64,000 nt of DNA from Lacticaseibacillus daqingensis (GTDB lineage Bacteria > Bacillota > Bacilli > Lactobacillales > Lactobacillaceae): the NCBI RefSeq assembly GCF_003946115.1, contig NZ_RHOH01000002.1, positions 124,001 through 188,000 on the forward strand, read 5' to 3'. Positions within the stretch are counted from its first letter, which is position 1. Each line of letters opens with the position of its first letter. The notes beneath the pieces were generated by a model. The model did no database searches, was not told the DNA's origin, and was given only the letters and a program-made list of their open reading frames with translations. Shown piece after piece: positions 50,394-59,284 of the stretch. The position numbers and the translations under genes are program-made.

Positions 50394-51937
50394 TAGTCTC
50401 CCTCCATCGGTTGTGTGCGTTGAAATTCTGCCAGGGCTTGGTACTCGCCTGCCATCTCGCGCCCTAACCGAATCCAAATCGGCAGCAGCGTGCGGTAGGT
50501 GGGGAAGGTGCTGGTGTCCGGGTGATGCACGTGGGTGGTGCCGACCATCGCCCCGACGGCGTCCAGCGAATCGACGAGGCCCAGCGCCTTCATGCCGACC
50601 ACCGCGGCCCCCAGTGCGGAGCTTTCGAAGCTGGCGGGGATGGTCACGTCCTGTTCAAAAATATCCGCGAGCATCTGCCGCCACAGGTCGCTGCGCGCAA
50701 AGCCGCCCGTGGCCTGGATCGCTGTGGGCCGGCCCGTCAAGCCCTCGATCATGAGCATCACCGCGTACAGGTTGAAGACGATCCCCTCAAGCGCCGCCCG
50801 CAGCATGTGTGCCCGGGTGTGTTGGCGGGTGAGGCCAAAGAAGCTCCCACGGGCGGCCGCATTCCACAGTGGGGCGCGCTCACCGCCCAGGTAGGGGTGA
50901 AACAGCAGGCCGTTAGCGCCGGCAGGGACGGTGGCTGCGATCTCAGTGAGCAGGCTGTACGGGTCCAAGTGCAGCTGATCGGCCGTCAGCTTTTCTGGCG
51001 CAAAAAGCTGGTCACGCACCCACCGAAAGACGATGCCACCGTTGTTGACGGGGCCGCCAACCACCCAACGGTGCGGCGCTAAATAGTACGTAAACAACTT
51101 GCCATTGGGATCCACCACGGGGTGGTCGACCACGACCCGCACCGCGCCGGACGTGCCGATCGTGACGGCTAAGACCCCCGGCGCCAGCGCGTTCACCCCG
51201 AGATTGGACAGTGTCCCGTCACTTGCGCCGATGATGAACGGGGTGTCGATCGGCACCCCAGTCACCGTGGCGTAAGCGGGGTTCAGCCCGCGCAGCTGGT
51301 AATCGGTGTCAACGAGCTGCGGCAGTTGGGCCGCCTGCACACCGGCGAGCTGCAGGGCCTGTGGATCCCACGTCATCGTGTGCAGGTTGAACAGGCCGGT
51401 TGCGTTGGCCAGTGAGTAGTCCTGCACGTACTGACCGAACAGGCGAAAGAGGATGTAGTCCTTGATGCCCACGATGTGTTTGGCTCGCGCCACCAAGGCG
51501 GGATCGGTCGCTGATAGCCACATCAGCTTGACCAATGGTGACATCGGGTGGATCGGAACGCCGGTGCGCTGGACCAGCTCAAGCGCATCTGGTCGGGCTT
51601 TGAGCTGGTCGGCAAAGGCGGCCGCGCGGTTGTCTGCCCAGGTGATGACGCGCGTCAGGGGCTGGTCGGCCGCATCAAGCAAGATGACGCTGTGCATTGC
51701 GGCGGATAACCCGACCCCGGCCAGCTCATCGGGCCGAATGTGGCCCTTGCGCATGACGGTGGTCAGGCCACTGATGACGGCCTGAAAAATCTCCTCCGGG
51801 TCTTCCTCGGCGGCATCGGGCACGTCTTGATACAAAGGGTACAAAACAGTTGCGCTGGCCACATTTTGGCCGGCAGCGTCAAACAAGACGGTTTTCGTGC
51901 TGGTGGTGCCTAAATCGATTCCGATCATGTAGGACAT
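50393..51937 (-). CDS. gntK: Gluconokinase (FGGY family)
   Basis: Phosphorylates gluconate to 6-phosphogluconate for the pentose phosphate or phosphoketolase route. 514 aa with FGGY N-terminal phosphate-binding motif GIDLGTTSTKTV, catalytic Asp in WADNRA, and ATP-binding ATGGFARSDLWRQMLAD. The pairing with gntP points to gluconate rather than another polyol. Start at 51937 after GGAGG; a longer reading to 51997 runs through the cre site. Inserted with gntP between atpC and ywzB, genes that are usually adjacent. Confidence 0.92.
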   Translation of the reverse strand: MSYMIGIDLGTTSTKTVLFDAAGQNVASATVLYPLYQDVPDAAEEDPEEIFQAVISGLTTVMRKGHIRPDELAGVGLSAAMHSVILLDAADQPLTRVITWADNRAAAFADQLKARPDALELVQRTGVPIHPMSPLVKLMWLSATDPALVARAKHIVGIKDYILFRLFGQYVQDYSLANATGLFNLHTMTWDPQALQLAGVQAAQLPQLVDTDYQLRGLNPAYATVTGVPIDTPFIIGASDGTLSNLGVNALAPGVLAVTIGTSGAVRVVVDHPVVDPNGKLFTYYLAPHRWVVGGPVNNGGIVFRWVRDQLFAPEKLTADQLHLDPYSLLTEIAATVPAGANGLLFHPYLGGERAPLWNAAARGSFFGLTRQHTRAHMLRAALEGIVFNLYAVMLMIEGLTGRPTAIQATGGFARSDLWRQMLADIFEQDVTIPASFESSALGAAVVGMKALGLVDSLDAVGAMVGTTHVHHPDTSTFPTYRTLLPIWIRLGREMAGEYQALAEFQRTQPMEGD

Positions 51938-51982
51938 GGTTGACCTCCATTCTGTTACGGCGAAGAACTGAGATAGCCCGAG

Positions 51983-51996
51983 TGTAACCGCTGTCA
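51983..51996. promoter_or_regulatory. Perfect cre site (CcpA) upstream of gntK
   Basis: TGTAACCGCTGTCA matches TGWAANCGNTNWCA at all 14 positions, 46 bases before the gntK start. Catabolite repression of gluconate use is inferred. Confidence 0.8.
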
Positions 51997-52116
51997 TAGA
52001 CTTTGCCCAACGATTCGACTCGAAACTCTGAATATTTTGCCAAGTTCGGCAGTTGCGCGTGCAATCGCGCGGTGAATTCGCTATCCTTGGAGGGACTAAG
52101 CAAAGGAGACGACCCT

Positions 52117-52350
52117 ATGTACACCAATCTCGGTTTGACGGCGCTGCTGACGCTGCTGTCGCATGTGCTGTTTATCGGCGTCAGCTTTCACCTGCTTAAG
52201 GCGCTCCGCTTTGAACAACTCTTGCGGCCGAACCACGTCGCACAGAGTCGCATGCTCATGCTGTTTTTGGCGATTGCCTTGGGGTATCTGGTCAGCGAGT
52301 TCTTCCTGTCGTTTTTGACGGCCTCGGGGAACCTGCGCTATTTGCTGTAA
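52117..52350 (+). CDS. ywzB: DUF1146 family membrane protein (YwzB)
   Basis: 77-aa protein with two hydrophobic helices (about residues 5-27 and 44-66) separated by a charged loop (RFEQLLRPNHVAQSR). DUF1146 pattern, function unknown. AAAGGAG precedes the ATG. In related genomes it lies between atpC and mbl, here next to mbl but separated from atpC by gntKP. Confidence 0.85.
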   Translation: MYTNLGLTALLTLLSHVLFIGVSFHLLKALRFEQLLRPNHVAQSRMLMLFLAIALGYLVSEFFLSFLTASGNLRYLL

Positions 52351-52367
52351 GCACGCGTGACGTTGTA

Positions 52368-52376
52368 TGGTATAAT
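52368..52376 (+). promoter_or_regulatory. Extended -10 promoter of mbl
   Basis: TGGTATAAT, with a perfect TATAAT at 52371-52376; no clear -35. Confidence 0.6.
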
Positions 52377-52414
52377 GTATCGTTAGTAATCATTTTGAGG
52401 AGAGAAAATCAACC

Positions 52415-53404
52415 ATGGCAAAAGACATTGGGATCGATTTAGGGACGGCCAACGTCCTGATCAACGTGAAGGGCAAAGGCATCGTGCTGAACGAGCCGTC
52501 CGTCGTTGCAATCGATACGCACACTGGCAAAGTGCTGGCGGTCGGCACAGAGGCGTACAAGATGGTTGGCCGCACGCCCGGTAACATCAAGTCCATTCGC
52601 CCCCTCAAAGACGGCGTCATTGCCGACTTTGACATCACAGAGGCGATGCTTGAGTACTTCATCAACAAGCTGAACGTCAAGGGCTTCATGTCCAAGCCGA
52701 ACATCCTGATTTGCGCGCCCACGAACATCACCTCGATCGAGCAAAAGGCGATTATCCAGGCGGCAGAAAAGTCTGGCGGCAAGCGTGTCTACCTCGAATT
52801 CGAACCCAAAGTCGCAGCCGTTGGGGCGGGGTTGGATATCTTCCAGCCTCAGGGCAACATGGTGATCGATATCGGTGGTGGGACCTCCGATGTCGCCGTG
52901 CTGTCGATGGGTGAGATCGTCACCAGTCGTAGCCTGCGTCTGGCGGGTGACAAGATGGACGCGGCCATTGCAGCGTACGTCAAGAACAAGCACAAGCTGC
53001 TGATCGGTGAACACACGGCGGAGCAGCTGAAGATCCAGATCGGTGCGGTGTATGAGGCAGACCCTGCCTCCAGTATGGAAGTGCGTGGGCGCGACATCGC
53101 CACCGGCCTGCCGCGCGAGGTTGAGGTAACGGCCACCGAGGTTGAAGAGGCCCTGCACGAAACCATGATGCAGATCGTCAGCGCGGCCAAGGACGTGTTG
53201 GAAAAAACGCCACCGGAGCTGTCCGCGGATATCATTGATCGCGGCGTGATGCTGACCGGTGGGGGGGCACTCTTGAAGGGTGTCAACCACCTCTTTGCCG
53301 CCGAACTCAAGGTGCCGGTGCTTTTGGCGGACGACCCACTGGACGCGGTTGCGCTCGGGACCGGGGTCTTGCTGGACAACATCGCCCACCACAAGCAGTA
53401 CTAA
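52415..53404 (+). CDS. mbl: Rod-shape protein of the MreB/Mbl family
   Basis: Actin-like filament protein that guides lateral wall synthesis. 329 aa; phosphate 1 motif GIDLGTANVL, phosphate 2 IDIGGGTSDVAV, adenosine motif LTGGGALL. Called Mbl rather than MreB because it is with ywzB and not with mreCD, as in Bacillus; the two paralogues are hard to separate by eye. GAGGAG upstream. Lies in a shape cluster with rodA 0.8 kb downstream. Confidence 0.92.
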   Translation: MAKDIGIDLGTANVLINVKGKGIVLNEPSVVAIDTHTGKVLAVGTEAYKMVGRTPGNIKSIRPLKDGVIADFDITEAMLEYFINKLNVKGFMSKPNILICAPTNITSIEQKAIIQAAEKSGGKRVYLEFEPKVAAVGAGLDIFQPQGNMVIDIGGGTSDVAVLSMGEIVTSRSLRLAGDKMDAAIAAYVKNKHKLLIGEHTAEQLKIQIGAVYEADPASSMEVRGRDIATGLPREVEVTATEVEEALHETMMQIVSAAKDVLEKTPPELSADIIDRGVMLTGGGALLKGVNHLFAAELKVPVLLADDPLDAVALGTGVLLDNIAHHKQY

Positions 53405-53428
53405 GCGTGATAAGAACGGGGGACTTTT

Positions 53429-53599
53429 GTGAGCACAGCGTATGCAAAACGGGTGATGAAGCACCTCTTGGTCGGGTTGCTGCTGATTCTGGTGGCGCTG
53501 ATCGGCGGTAGCATGATCGGCTATGCAATCGGTGGGGGCAACCCCTGGCGTGTGTTTGCGCCAAGCACTTGGACCCACATTTTCGATTTCCTGAGTTGA
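53429..53599 (+). CDS. epuA: EpuA family small membrane protein (annotated as RNA polymerase subunit beta in databases)
   Basis: 56 aa, below the usual gene-finding cutoff. GTG start at 53429 after GGGGGAC. One hydrophobic helix (about residues 12-34) and the C-terminal pattern GGGNPWRVFAPSTWTHIFDF, which matches EpuA/PF11772 (consensus GxGNPFxVFxPxTWxHIxDF). Role unknown; always near mbl or murA. Gap to mbl is 24 bases. Confidence 0.82.
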   Translation: MSTAYAKRVMKHLLVGLLLILVALIGGSMIGYAIGGGNPWRVFAPSTWTHIFDFLS

Positions 53600-53608
53600 G
53601 GTGAGTGA

Positions 53609-53908
53609 ATGCGGCGTATTTTAGTGGGGGTCGTCTGGGTCTATCAGCGCTTCATCTCGCCGCTTTTGCCGCCGAGTTGTCGCTACTACCCGACCTGCTC
53701 GACCTACATGATCCAGGCGTTGACGAAGCATGGGGCCATCAAGGGGACCGTGATGGGAATAGCGCGCATCTTGCGGTGCAATCCGTTTGTGCGCGGTGGG
53801 CTTGATCCGGTACCCGACTTCTTCACGGTGCGGCGCAACCCACACCCCGAGAAGAACATGGCCGATGCCGCGGTTGGCGATTATCACCGCCACGGGTCTC
53901 ACGATTAA
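53609..53908 (+). CDS. yidD: Membrane protein insertion efficiency factor YidD
   Basis: 99 aa. Complete YidD pattern: [20 protein letters not shown] with three cysteines (including RCNPF further on), amphipathic N-terminal helix, GGLDPVP. Assists insertion of membrane proteins with YidC. GAGGTGAG lies just upstream, 9 bases after the epuA stop. Confidence 0.95.
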   Translation: MRRILVGVVWVYQRFISPLLPPSCRYYPTCSTYMIQALTKHGAIKGTVMGIARILRCNPFVRGGLDPVPDFFTVRRNPHPEKNMADAAVGDYHRHGSHD

Positions 53909-53918
53909 AGGAGTTATT

Positions 53919-54140
53919 ATGGGAAAAGAACAAAAAATCACCGTGCAACAGGAAGAAGTGACCCGCAACGGACACACCGTTTCCGTTTTGACGGTGAACA
54001 AAAACGAAATCGGCTTCGTTGAAACCGAAGAGAAGCGCTTCTTGGCCTACCTGGCCGGCTCCAGCAACGCGAACCGCTTCAAGACCATGGACGATGCGGT
54101 CAGTTTCCTGATTTCGGAGTACCACCTTCACCACAGTTAA
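53919..54140 (+). CDS. DUF2969 family protein
   Basis: 73-aa soluble protein: MGKEQKITVQQEEV ... LTVNKNEIGFVETEEKRF ... MDDAVSFLISEYHLHH, the DUF2969 pattern found before rodA in lactobacilli. Function unknown. AAAGGAG precedes ATG 53919, 10 bases after yidD. Terminator follows. Confidence 0.85.
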   Translation: MGKEQKITVQQEEVTRNGHTVSVLTVNKNEIGFVETEEKRFLAYLAGSSNANRFKTMDDAVSFLISEYHLHHS

Positions 54141-54156
54141 GAATTCGCTGTGTTTG

Positions 54157-54187
54157 CCGCGCCGGGTTGTCCTTCGGCGCGGTTTTT
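54157..54187 (+). terminator. Terminator after the DUF2969 gene
   Basis: CCGCGCC (54157-54163) pairs with GGCGCGG (54176-54182), then TTTTT. It lies 66 bases before rodA. Confidence 0.85.
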
Positions 54188-54253
54188 GGTGTAATGGACA
54201 AGAGCTCGCGCGGGGCAGTTAGCCTCGTGGTGAGGCAAAAGGAGTGTTTGCGA

Positions 54254-55453
54254 TTGGCACGTGCTGTCACGAATGAGAAAAAAGGCGATCGCATCGACTA
54301 CGGGATCATCATGTCGGTGATGCTACTGGCGCTGTTTGGGATGGCTGCCATCTACATGGCCGTCACCGCAGATGCCTCGGCGACCCCGATGCGCGCCATG
54401 TTAATGCAGCTGCTGTGGTATGCCATCGGCGGGGTGGGCATCTTTTTCGTCATGCAGTTTGACGCGGAGCAGCTGTGGCGCGTGGCGCCGCTGCTGTTTG
54501 GCCTCGGCATCTTCCTGCTGATTGCGGTCTTGTTCCTGTACGACCGCAACGTTGCCGCCAGCACGGGCGCCCGCAGTTGGTTCAAGTTTGGCCCGGTGAC
54601 CTTCCAGCCGTCCGAGGTGATGAAGCCGGCCTACATCCTGATGCTGGCCCGCGTGGTCACGAACCACAACGTGCGCTTTAAGCACACCTGGGGCAATGAC
54701 TGGCGGCTGATCGGTGAGATGATCCTGTGGACCATTCCCGTGCTGGTGCTGATGATTTTGCAAAAAGACTTCGGGACCTCGCTGGTATTTGCCGCGATTT
54801 TTGCGGGGGTCGTGCTGGTGTCCGGTATCACTTGGAAAATCATTCTGCCCATCGGGTTGGTTGCCGGGGGCATTGGCACCGGCACCATTCTGCTGGTGAC
54901 GCAGGACTGGGGCCGCAAGATCCTGGCGAACGTCGGGTTTCAGGAGTACCAGTTCAAGCGCATCGATGCTTGGCTGGACCCCAGCGCCTCGACCTCGAAC
55001 TCGTCGTATCAATTGTGGCAGTCGATGAAGGCCATCGGCTCAGGGATGATGACCGGCCGCGGGTTCAATAACCTGAAGGTGACCGTGCCGGTGCGCGAGT
55101 CGGACATGGCGTTTTCGGCGATCGGGGAGGCCTTCGGGTTCATCGGCTGCGCGGTTTTGATCCTGCTGTACTTCCTGCTGATTTATCAGATGATCCGCGT
55201 GACGTTTGACACGAAAAACGAGTTCTACGCGTACATCGCGACTGGGGTCATCATGATGATCCTCTTCCACGTGTTCGAAAACATCGGGATGAACATCGGC
55301 CTCTTGCCGCTGACAGGGATCCCGTTGCCGTTCGTGTCGCAAGGGGGCTCGTTCTTGCTGGCCAATATGCTGTCGGTGGGGATGGTGCTTTCCATGCGCT
55401 ATCACCACCAGAGCTACATGTTTTCGCGCGAAGGCGAAGGCTTTGAGGCATAA
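54254..55453 (+). CDS. rodA: Peptidoglycan glycosyltransferase RodA (FtsW/RodA/SpoVE family)
   Basis: SEDS polymerase of the elongation machine. 399 aa, about ten membrane helices; the key Asp follows TFQPSEVMK, and KATGRGFNN / VPVRESDMAFS / GIPLPFVSQGGS motifs are present in family form. The TTG at 54254 is preferred: AAAGGAG ends 9 bases upstream. ATG at 54194 would place the start on the terminator T run with no ribosome-binding site. Adjacent to mbl cluster, its functional partner. Confidence 0.92.
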   Translation: MARAVTNEKKGDRIDYGIIMSVMLLALFGMAAIYMAVTADASATPMRAMLMQLLWYAIGGVGIFFVMQFDAEQLWRVAPLLFGLGIFLLIAVLFLYDRNVAASTGARSWFKFGPVTFQPSEVMKPAYILMLARVVTNHNVRFKHTWGNDWRLIGEMILWTIPVLVLMILQKDFGTSLVFAAIFAGVVLVSGITWKIILPIGLVAGGIGTGTILLVTQDWGRKILANVGFQEYQFKRIDAWLDPSASTSNSSYQLWQSMKAIGSGMMTGRGFNNLKVTVPVRESDMAFSAIGEAFGFIGCAVLILLYFLLIYQMIRVTFDTKNEFYAYIATGVIMMILFHVFENIGMNIGLLPLTGIPLPFVSQGGSFLLANMLSVGMVLSMRYHHQSYMFSREGEGFEA

Positions 55454-55466
55454 GTGAATCAGGCGT

Positions 55467-55494
55467 AAAAAGGCGGCCGACCTGGCCGCCTTTT
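55467..55494 (+). terminator. Terminator after rodA
   Basis: AAAAGGCGGCC (55467-55477) pairs with GGCCGCCTTTT (55484-55494). Confidence 0.9.
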
Positions 55495-55559
55495 GTGTCC
55501 AGCGCGAAGTGGCGCAGCGATGAGCGGAGGATTCTACGCCGTGCAGGTTGTCACACACG

Positions 55560-55627
55560 GGTTCGCATCACCTGTTCACGACTAGCCTGACGCTTGGGCC
55601 CTGGCCTCGTCGTGAGTGCCAGGCTGA
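55560..55627. repeat. Intergenic repeat, copy 2
   Basis: 55560-55601 aligns with the minus strand of 19941-19982 at 31 of 42 positions, with 13 identical bases in a row (55584-55596). AGCCTG (55584) and CAGGCT (55619) form an inverted repeat. The surrounding 263 bases between rodA and the GH3 gene hold no gene that I can see. Confidence 0.6.
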
Positions 55628-55716
55628 TTGTGAGGACATCCGCATACGCGATGAGGGGCCATTGTTTCGGCGCGGTGGTTTGGGTATGATGGAGAAAAGC
55701 AAAAAGAGGCAGAAAA

Positions 55717-57243
55717 TTGAAACTTATTTTAGCAATGGCGGGACTGCTCCTCGCCCTCTGGCTCGTTCCCGCTCGCCCCGTGGCGGCGGCAACCCCGGTT
55801 TCTGCGGCGGATATCGCCTACACGGTCGCGCAGATGTCGCTGGATGAGCAGCTGGGTCAACTGTTCATCAGCCGGACGCCAGCGACCCCGGCCGCGGTTG
55901 AGGCAGCCGTCCGTCAGTACCATGTGGGCGGGCTGATTCTGTTTGCCCCAGACCTGTCTGGTGAGACGGCGGCGCAAACTGCGGCCAAGGTGGCCGGCTG
56001 GCAGGCGCAGGCCAAAGTCCCGTTGCTGATTGCGACGGATCAGGAAGGGGGCACCGTCTCCCGCCTGAACAGTAGCCTGACCTACGCGAATCAGAACTAT
56101 CCAGAGCCGGCACAGGCGGGTGGGCTGACCGCCGCGATCGCAACGGCACAGGCGCAGGCCCAAGCGCTGCGGACGCTGGGCGTGAACTGGAACTTTGCCC
56201 CGGTTGCGGATGTGACGACCGATCCAACCAGTTTCATCGCGGCGCGCGGCTATAGTGCGTCCTACGCGACAACAGCGGAGTATATTCGCCAAGTCGTGCC
56301 GGCCATTCAGGCAACTGGTGTGGCGGCAACGCTGAAACATTTTCCGGGTTACGGTGCGGCGGGGGACACGCATACCGGATTTGCCACCCTGCAGAAGCCA
56401 CTGGCGGCGCTTGAGGCAGAGGATCTGGTCCCGTTCAAGGCCGGGATCGCGGCAGGGGTGGACGCCGTGATGGTGACCCACATCGTCATGGCGGCACTGG
56501 ATGCGGACCATCCCGCTTCTTTTTCGCACGCAGTGGTGACGACGTTGCTGCGTGACCAGCTCGGCTATTCAGGCGTGATCGTGACGGATGGCTTGGACAT
56601 GGGGGCTATCACGCAGTATGCGCAGGCCCACGGGCAGGCAACGCCGGATCTGACCGCACTTCTTGCGGGGAATGACGCCATCATGGCAGACGACTATGCC
56701 GTGGCGCTCCCGTTGTTGAAGCAGGCCGTTGCTGACGGCACACTGCCGCGGCAAACCGTCACCACGGCGGTGAATCGGGTGCTGACACTAAAGCAGCAGT
56801 TAGGGCTGTTGACGCCTGCCGTGGTGCCGCCGGTTGCCTTGACCGTCTCTGTGACGCCGTTGGGCGAGCAGCGGGTCACGCTTGCGGGTCACGTGAGCGG
56901 CGGGGGCCAAGCGGGGCAGCCTGTCACGGTTCAGCGCGGCGCGCAAACGCTGGCCACCGGGGCGCTTGATGCCACCGGGGCCTTCAAGCTGGTGGTGTCA
57001 CGGGCAACGCAAGCCCAGGACGCGACGGTCACCGTGGCCTCACCCCTTGCCGCGGTGCCGGCTGGGGCGCTGACGGACACGGTGACGCTACCGGCGAAGG
57101 CCGTGGGCCATCGTTCCACACCCACCCAATCCAGATCCGTCTCGGTGCGGCGCGCCGGCGTCCGGCGGTACTGGTGGGCGGGCCTGGGCGCATTGACCGT
57201 CACGATTCTGGGCGGGGTTTGGTGGCTTCATCGAAAAATGTGA
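55717..57243 (+). CDS. Secreted, membrane-anchored GH3 beta-N-acetylhexosaminidase-like glycosidase
   Basis: 508 aa. Signal peptide (MKLILAMAGLLLALWLVPARPVAA), GH3 domain of the NagZ type (about residues 30-355) with GGLILFAPDL, TDQEGGTVSRL, KHFPGYGAAGDTHTG (about 207; the His and Asp general acid/base region) and nucleophile Asp about 290 in VTDGLDMGA. Then an Ig-like beta domain (about 365-470), a basic stretch (RSVSVRRAGVRR) and a C-terminal membrane helix with short positive tail. It should act outside, on wall glycans or other hexosaminides. TTG start after AAGAGG. Confidence 0.88.
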   Translation: MKLILAMAGLLLALWLVPARPVAAATPVSAADIAYTVAQMSLDEQLGQLFISRTPATPAAVEAAVRQYHVGGLILFAPDLSGETAAQTAAKVAGWQAQAKVPLLIATDQEGGTVSRLNSSLTYANQNYPEPAQAGGLTAAIATAQAQAQALRTLGVNWNFAPVADVTTDPTSFIAARGYSASYATTAEYIRQVVPAIQATGVAATLKHFPGYGAAGDTHTGFATLQKPLAALEAEDLVPFKAGIAAGVDAVMVTHIVMAALDADHPASFSHAVVTTLLRDQLGYSGVIVTDGLDMGAITQYAQAHGQATPDLTALLAGNDAIMADDYAVALPLLKQAVADGTLPRQTVTTAVNRVLTLKQQLGLLTPAVVPPVALTVSVTPLGEQRVTLAGHVSGGGQAGQPVTVQRGAQTLATGALDATGAFKLVVSRATQAQDATVTVASPLAAVPAGALTDTVTLPAKAVGHRSTPTQSRSVSVRRAGVRRYWWAGLGALTVTILGGVWWLHRKM

Positions 57244-57273
57244 ACATTTCTCATGTTTTTCTCACTTCAAGGG

Positions 57274-57302
57274 TTGACACGGCCTTTGGAACTCGGTATT
57301 AT
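57274..57302 (+). promoter_or_regulatory. Strong SigA promoter of the methionine transport operon
   Basis: TTGACA (57274-57279), 17-base spacer, TATTAT (57297-57302). Confidence 0.85.
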
Positions 57303-57319
57303 CATAGACAATTCAGTAA

Positions 57320-57586
57320 CCAAACGAACGATGTGAGAGAGTAATGCCTGTGGGACTGTCCAGAAAACCCGAGATGCTGAGAGCGGGGTAGTGAACAGGC
57401 GTGAAGATGGCTCACGGATCGGTGCACCGAACAAGCTTGCTTGTAAGGCTGCAATGGCTGGCATCCATTATCTTGCACGCGGGTTGAATACGACCCGTTA
57501 GTGAGGGCGGGAACCCGGGATTCCCGCTGAATTAGAATGGTACCGCGGTTAATCCGCTTCTAACTTTTGTTAGGAGCGGATTTTTG
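57320..57586 (+). promoter_or_regulatory. T-box riboswitch upstream of metQQNP (methionine)
   Basis: Stem I motif AGAGAG lies at about 57335 and the T-box AGAATGGTACCGCGG at 57534-57548. The terminator is ATCCGCTTCTAAC (57552-57564) with GTTAGGAGCGGAT and T run. The candidate specifier ATG (57374-57376, in GAGATGCTGAGAG) suits tRNA-Met and the downstream methionine transporter. Confidence 0.92.
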
Positions 57587-57615
57587 TTTGGGATAATATT
57601 TAGGGGGAAACCAAC

Positions 57616-58422
57616 ATGAAACTGTGGAAAAAATTACTGCTCACCGCCGCGTTAGTGTTACCTGTCATTGGCCTGACCGCATGCGGCCAGGGCAACGCGG
57701 AAAAAACCGTCAAGGTCGGCATCATGAGTAACGACAAGGAAATCTGGGAGGATATCCAAAGCCGCCTTAAAAAGGACGACATCAACATCAAACTGGTCGA
57801 GTTCACCGACTACAACACACCGAACCAGGCCTTGCAAGACGGGGACGTGGATCTGAACTCCTTCCAGCACCATGTCTTCTTGGATACTTGGAACAAGAAA
57901 CACAACACTAAAATTGTGGATCTGGGGGACACCTACATCGCCCCGATTCGCGCCTACTCGAACGACCTGAAGTCGCTCAAGGACCTCAAGACGGGCGACA
58001 CGGTGGCACTGCCAAACGATGCTGCGAATGAACCGCGCGCCCTGGGCGTTTTGGTTGATGCCGGGCTGATCAAGCTCAACGACTCCAAGACCCCGACCGT
58101 GCGGGACATCACCGAGAACACGCTGAACCTCAAGTTCAGCGAACTGGACCCAGCGCAGACGGCGCGCAGCCTGAAGGACGTGGCCGTTGCCATCGTCAAC
58201 AACGACATTGCCGCTGCCGCTAAGCTGAACCCGGCCGATTCAATCGCCGTTGAGAAGATCAACAAGACATCCGAACCGTACGTCAACTTCATCGCCGCCC
58301 GGACCGCTAAGGACAAGGACAACAAGACGTACCAGAAGATCGTCGAGGCTTACCAAACCGACCAAACCGCTAAGTTGCTCAAGAAATACTACAAGGGCTC
58401 GGCAGAACCGGCCTGGAAATAA
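57616..58422 (+). CDS. metQ: Methionine ABC transporter substrate-binding lipoprotein, copy 1
   Basis: NlpA/MetQ family binding protein, 268 aa. Lipoprotein signal with lipobox LTAC (Cys about 23). The ligand-binding fold shows VKVGIMSNDKEIW, EFTDYNTPNQAL, DVDLNSFQHH and IVNNDIAAAAKL. GGGGGAAACC lies before the ATG. First gene under the methionine T-box; a close paralogue follows, so the pair arose by tandem duplication. Confidence 0.93.
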   Translation: MKLWKKLLLTAALVLPVIGLTACGQGNAEKTVKVGIMSNDKEIWEDIQSRLKKDDINIKLVEFTDYNTPNQALQDGDVDLNSFQHHVFLDTWNKKHNTKIVDLGDTYIAPIRAYSNDLKSLKDLKTGDTVALPNDAANEPRALGVLVDAGLIKLNDSKTPTVRDITENTLNLKFSELDPAQTARSLKDVAVAIVNNDIAAAAKLNPADSIAVEKINKTSEPYVNFIAARTAKDKDNKTYQKIVEAYQTDQTAKLLKKYYKGSAEPAWK

Positions 58423-58444
58423 CACACATCAGGGGGATCACACA

Positions 58445-59263
58445 ATGAAATTATGGAAAAAGGTTGCCGTATCACTTGCACTCGTATTACCATTGGTAGG
58501 CTTGGCTGCCTGCGGGGACAAGGCCGCAGATAGTCAAACCGTCAAAGTCGGCATCATGAGCAACGATAAGGAAATCTGGCAGGATATCCAAAAGCGCCTC
58601 AAGAAGCAGGACATCACGCTGAAGCTCGTTGAGTTCACCGATTACAACACGCCGAACCAGGCGCTCGTGGACGGGGATGTGGATCTGAACTCCTTCCAAC
58701 ATCACGACTTCTTGGATAACTGGAACAAGAAGCACAACACGAAGCTGGCCGCGATCGGCAACACTTACATCGGCCCGATCCGCGCGTACTCCGATAACAT
58801 CAAGTCACTTCAGGACCTCAAGTCAGGGGATGAGGTCTCGGTGCCAAACGATGCGACCAACGAGGGCCGTGCGCTGGCGCTTTTGCAACAGCAGGGGCTG
58901 ATCAAGGTCAAAGATGTGGCGACGCCAACCGTGCGTGACATCACCGAGAACAAGTTGAACCTGAAGTTCACCGAGCTGGATGCTGCTCAGACCGCGCGCA
59001 GCTTGAAGGACGTGGCCGCGGCCATCGTGAACAACGACATCGCAGCCGCAGCTAAGCTTGATCCGAAGGACGCCATCGCGGTGGAAAAGATCTCCAAGTC
59101 CTCCCACCCGTGGATTAACATCATCGTGGCCAAGTCTGCTAAGGACAAGACCAACAAGCTTTACCAAAAGGTGGTCAAGGCGTACCAAACCGACCAGACG
59201 GCGGCACTGCTGAAGAAGTACTACAAGGGCTCAACCGTGCCCGCTTGGGACACACAAGACTAA
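58445..59263 (+). CDS. metQ: Methionine ABC transporter substrate-binding lipoprotein, copy 2
   Basis: 272 aa, clearly homologous over its whole length to the preceding gene, including the same VKVGIMSNDKEIWQDIQ and DVDLNSFQHHDF segments. Lipobox LAAC (Cys about 23). Differences cluster in the linker after the signal and in the second lobe (TNEGRALALLQQQGLIK against ANEPRALGVLVDAGLIK), which may alter ligand preference, for example methionine isomers or derivatives. GGGGG 10 bases upstream of the ATG. Confidence 0.92.
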   Translation: MKLWKKVAVSLALVLPLVGLAACGDKAADSQTVKVGIMSNDKEIWQDIQKRLKKQDITLKLVEFTDYNTPNQALVDGDVDLNSFQHHDFLDNWNKKHNTKLAAIGNTYIGPIRAYSDNIKSLQDLKSGDEVSVPNDATNEGRALALLQQQGLIKVKDVATPTVRDITENKLNLKFTELDAAQTARSLKDVAAAIVNNDIAAAAKLDPKDAIAVEKISKSSHPWINIIVAKSAKDKTNKLYQKVVKAYQTDQTAALLKKYYKGSTVPAWDTQD

Positions 59264-59284
59264 TCAATCGAAACGAGGTAAATC

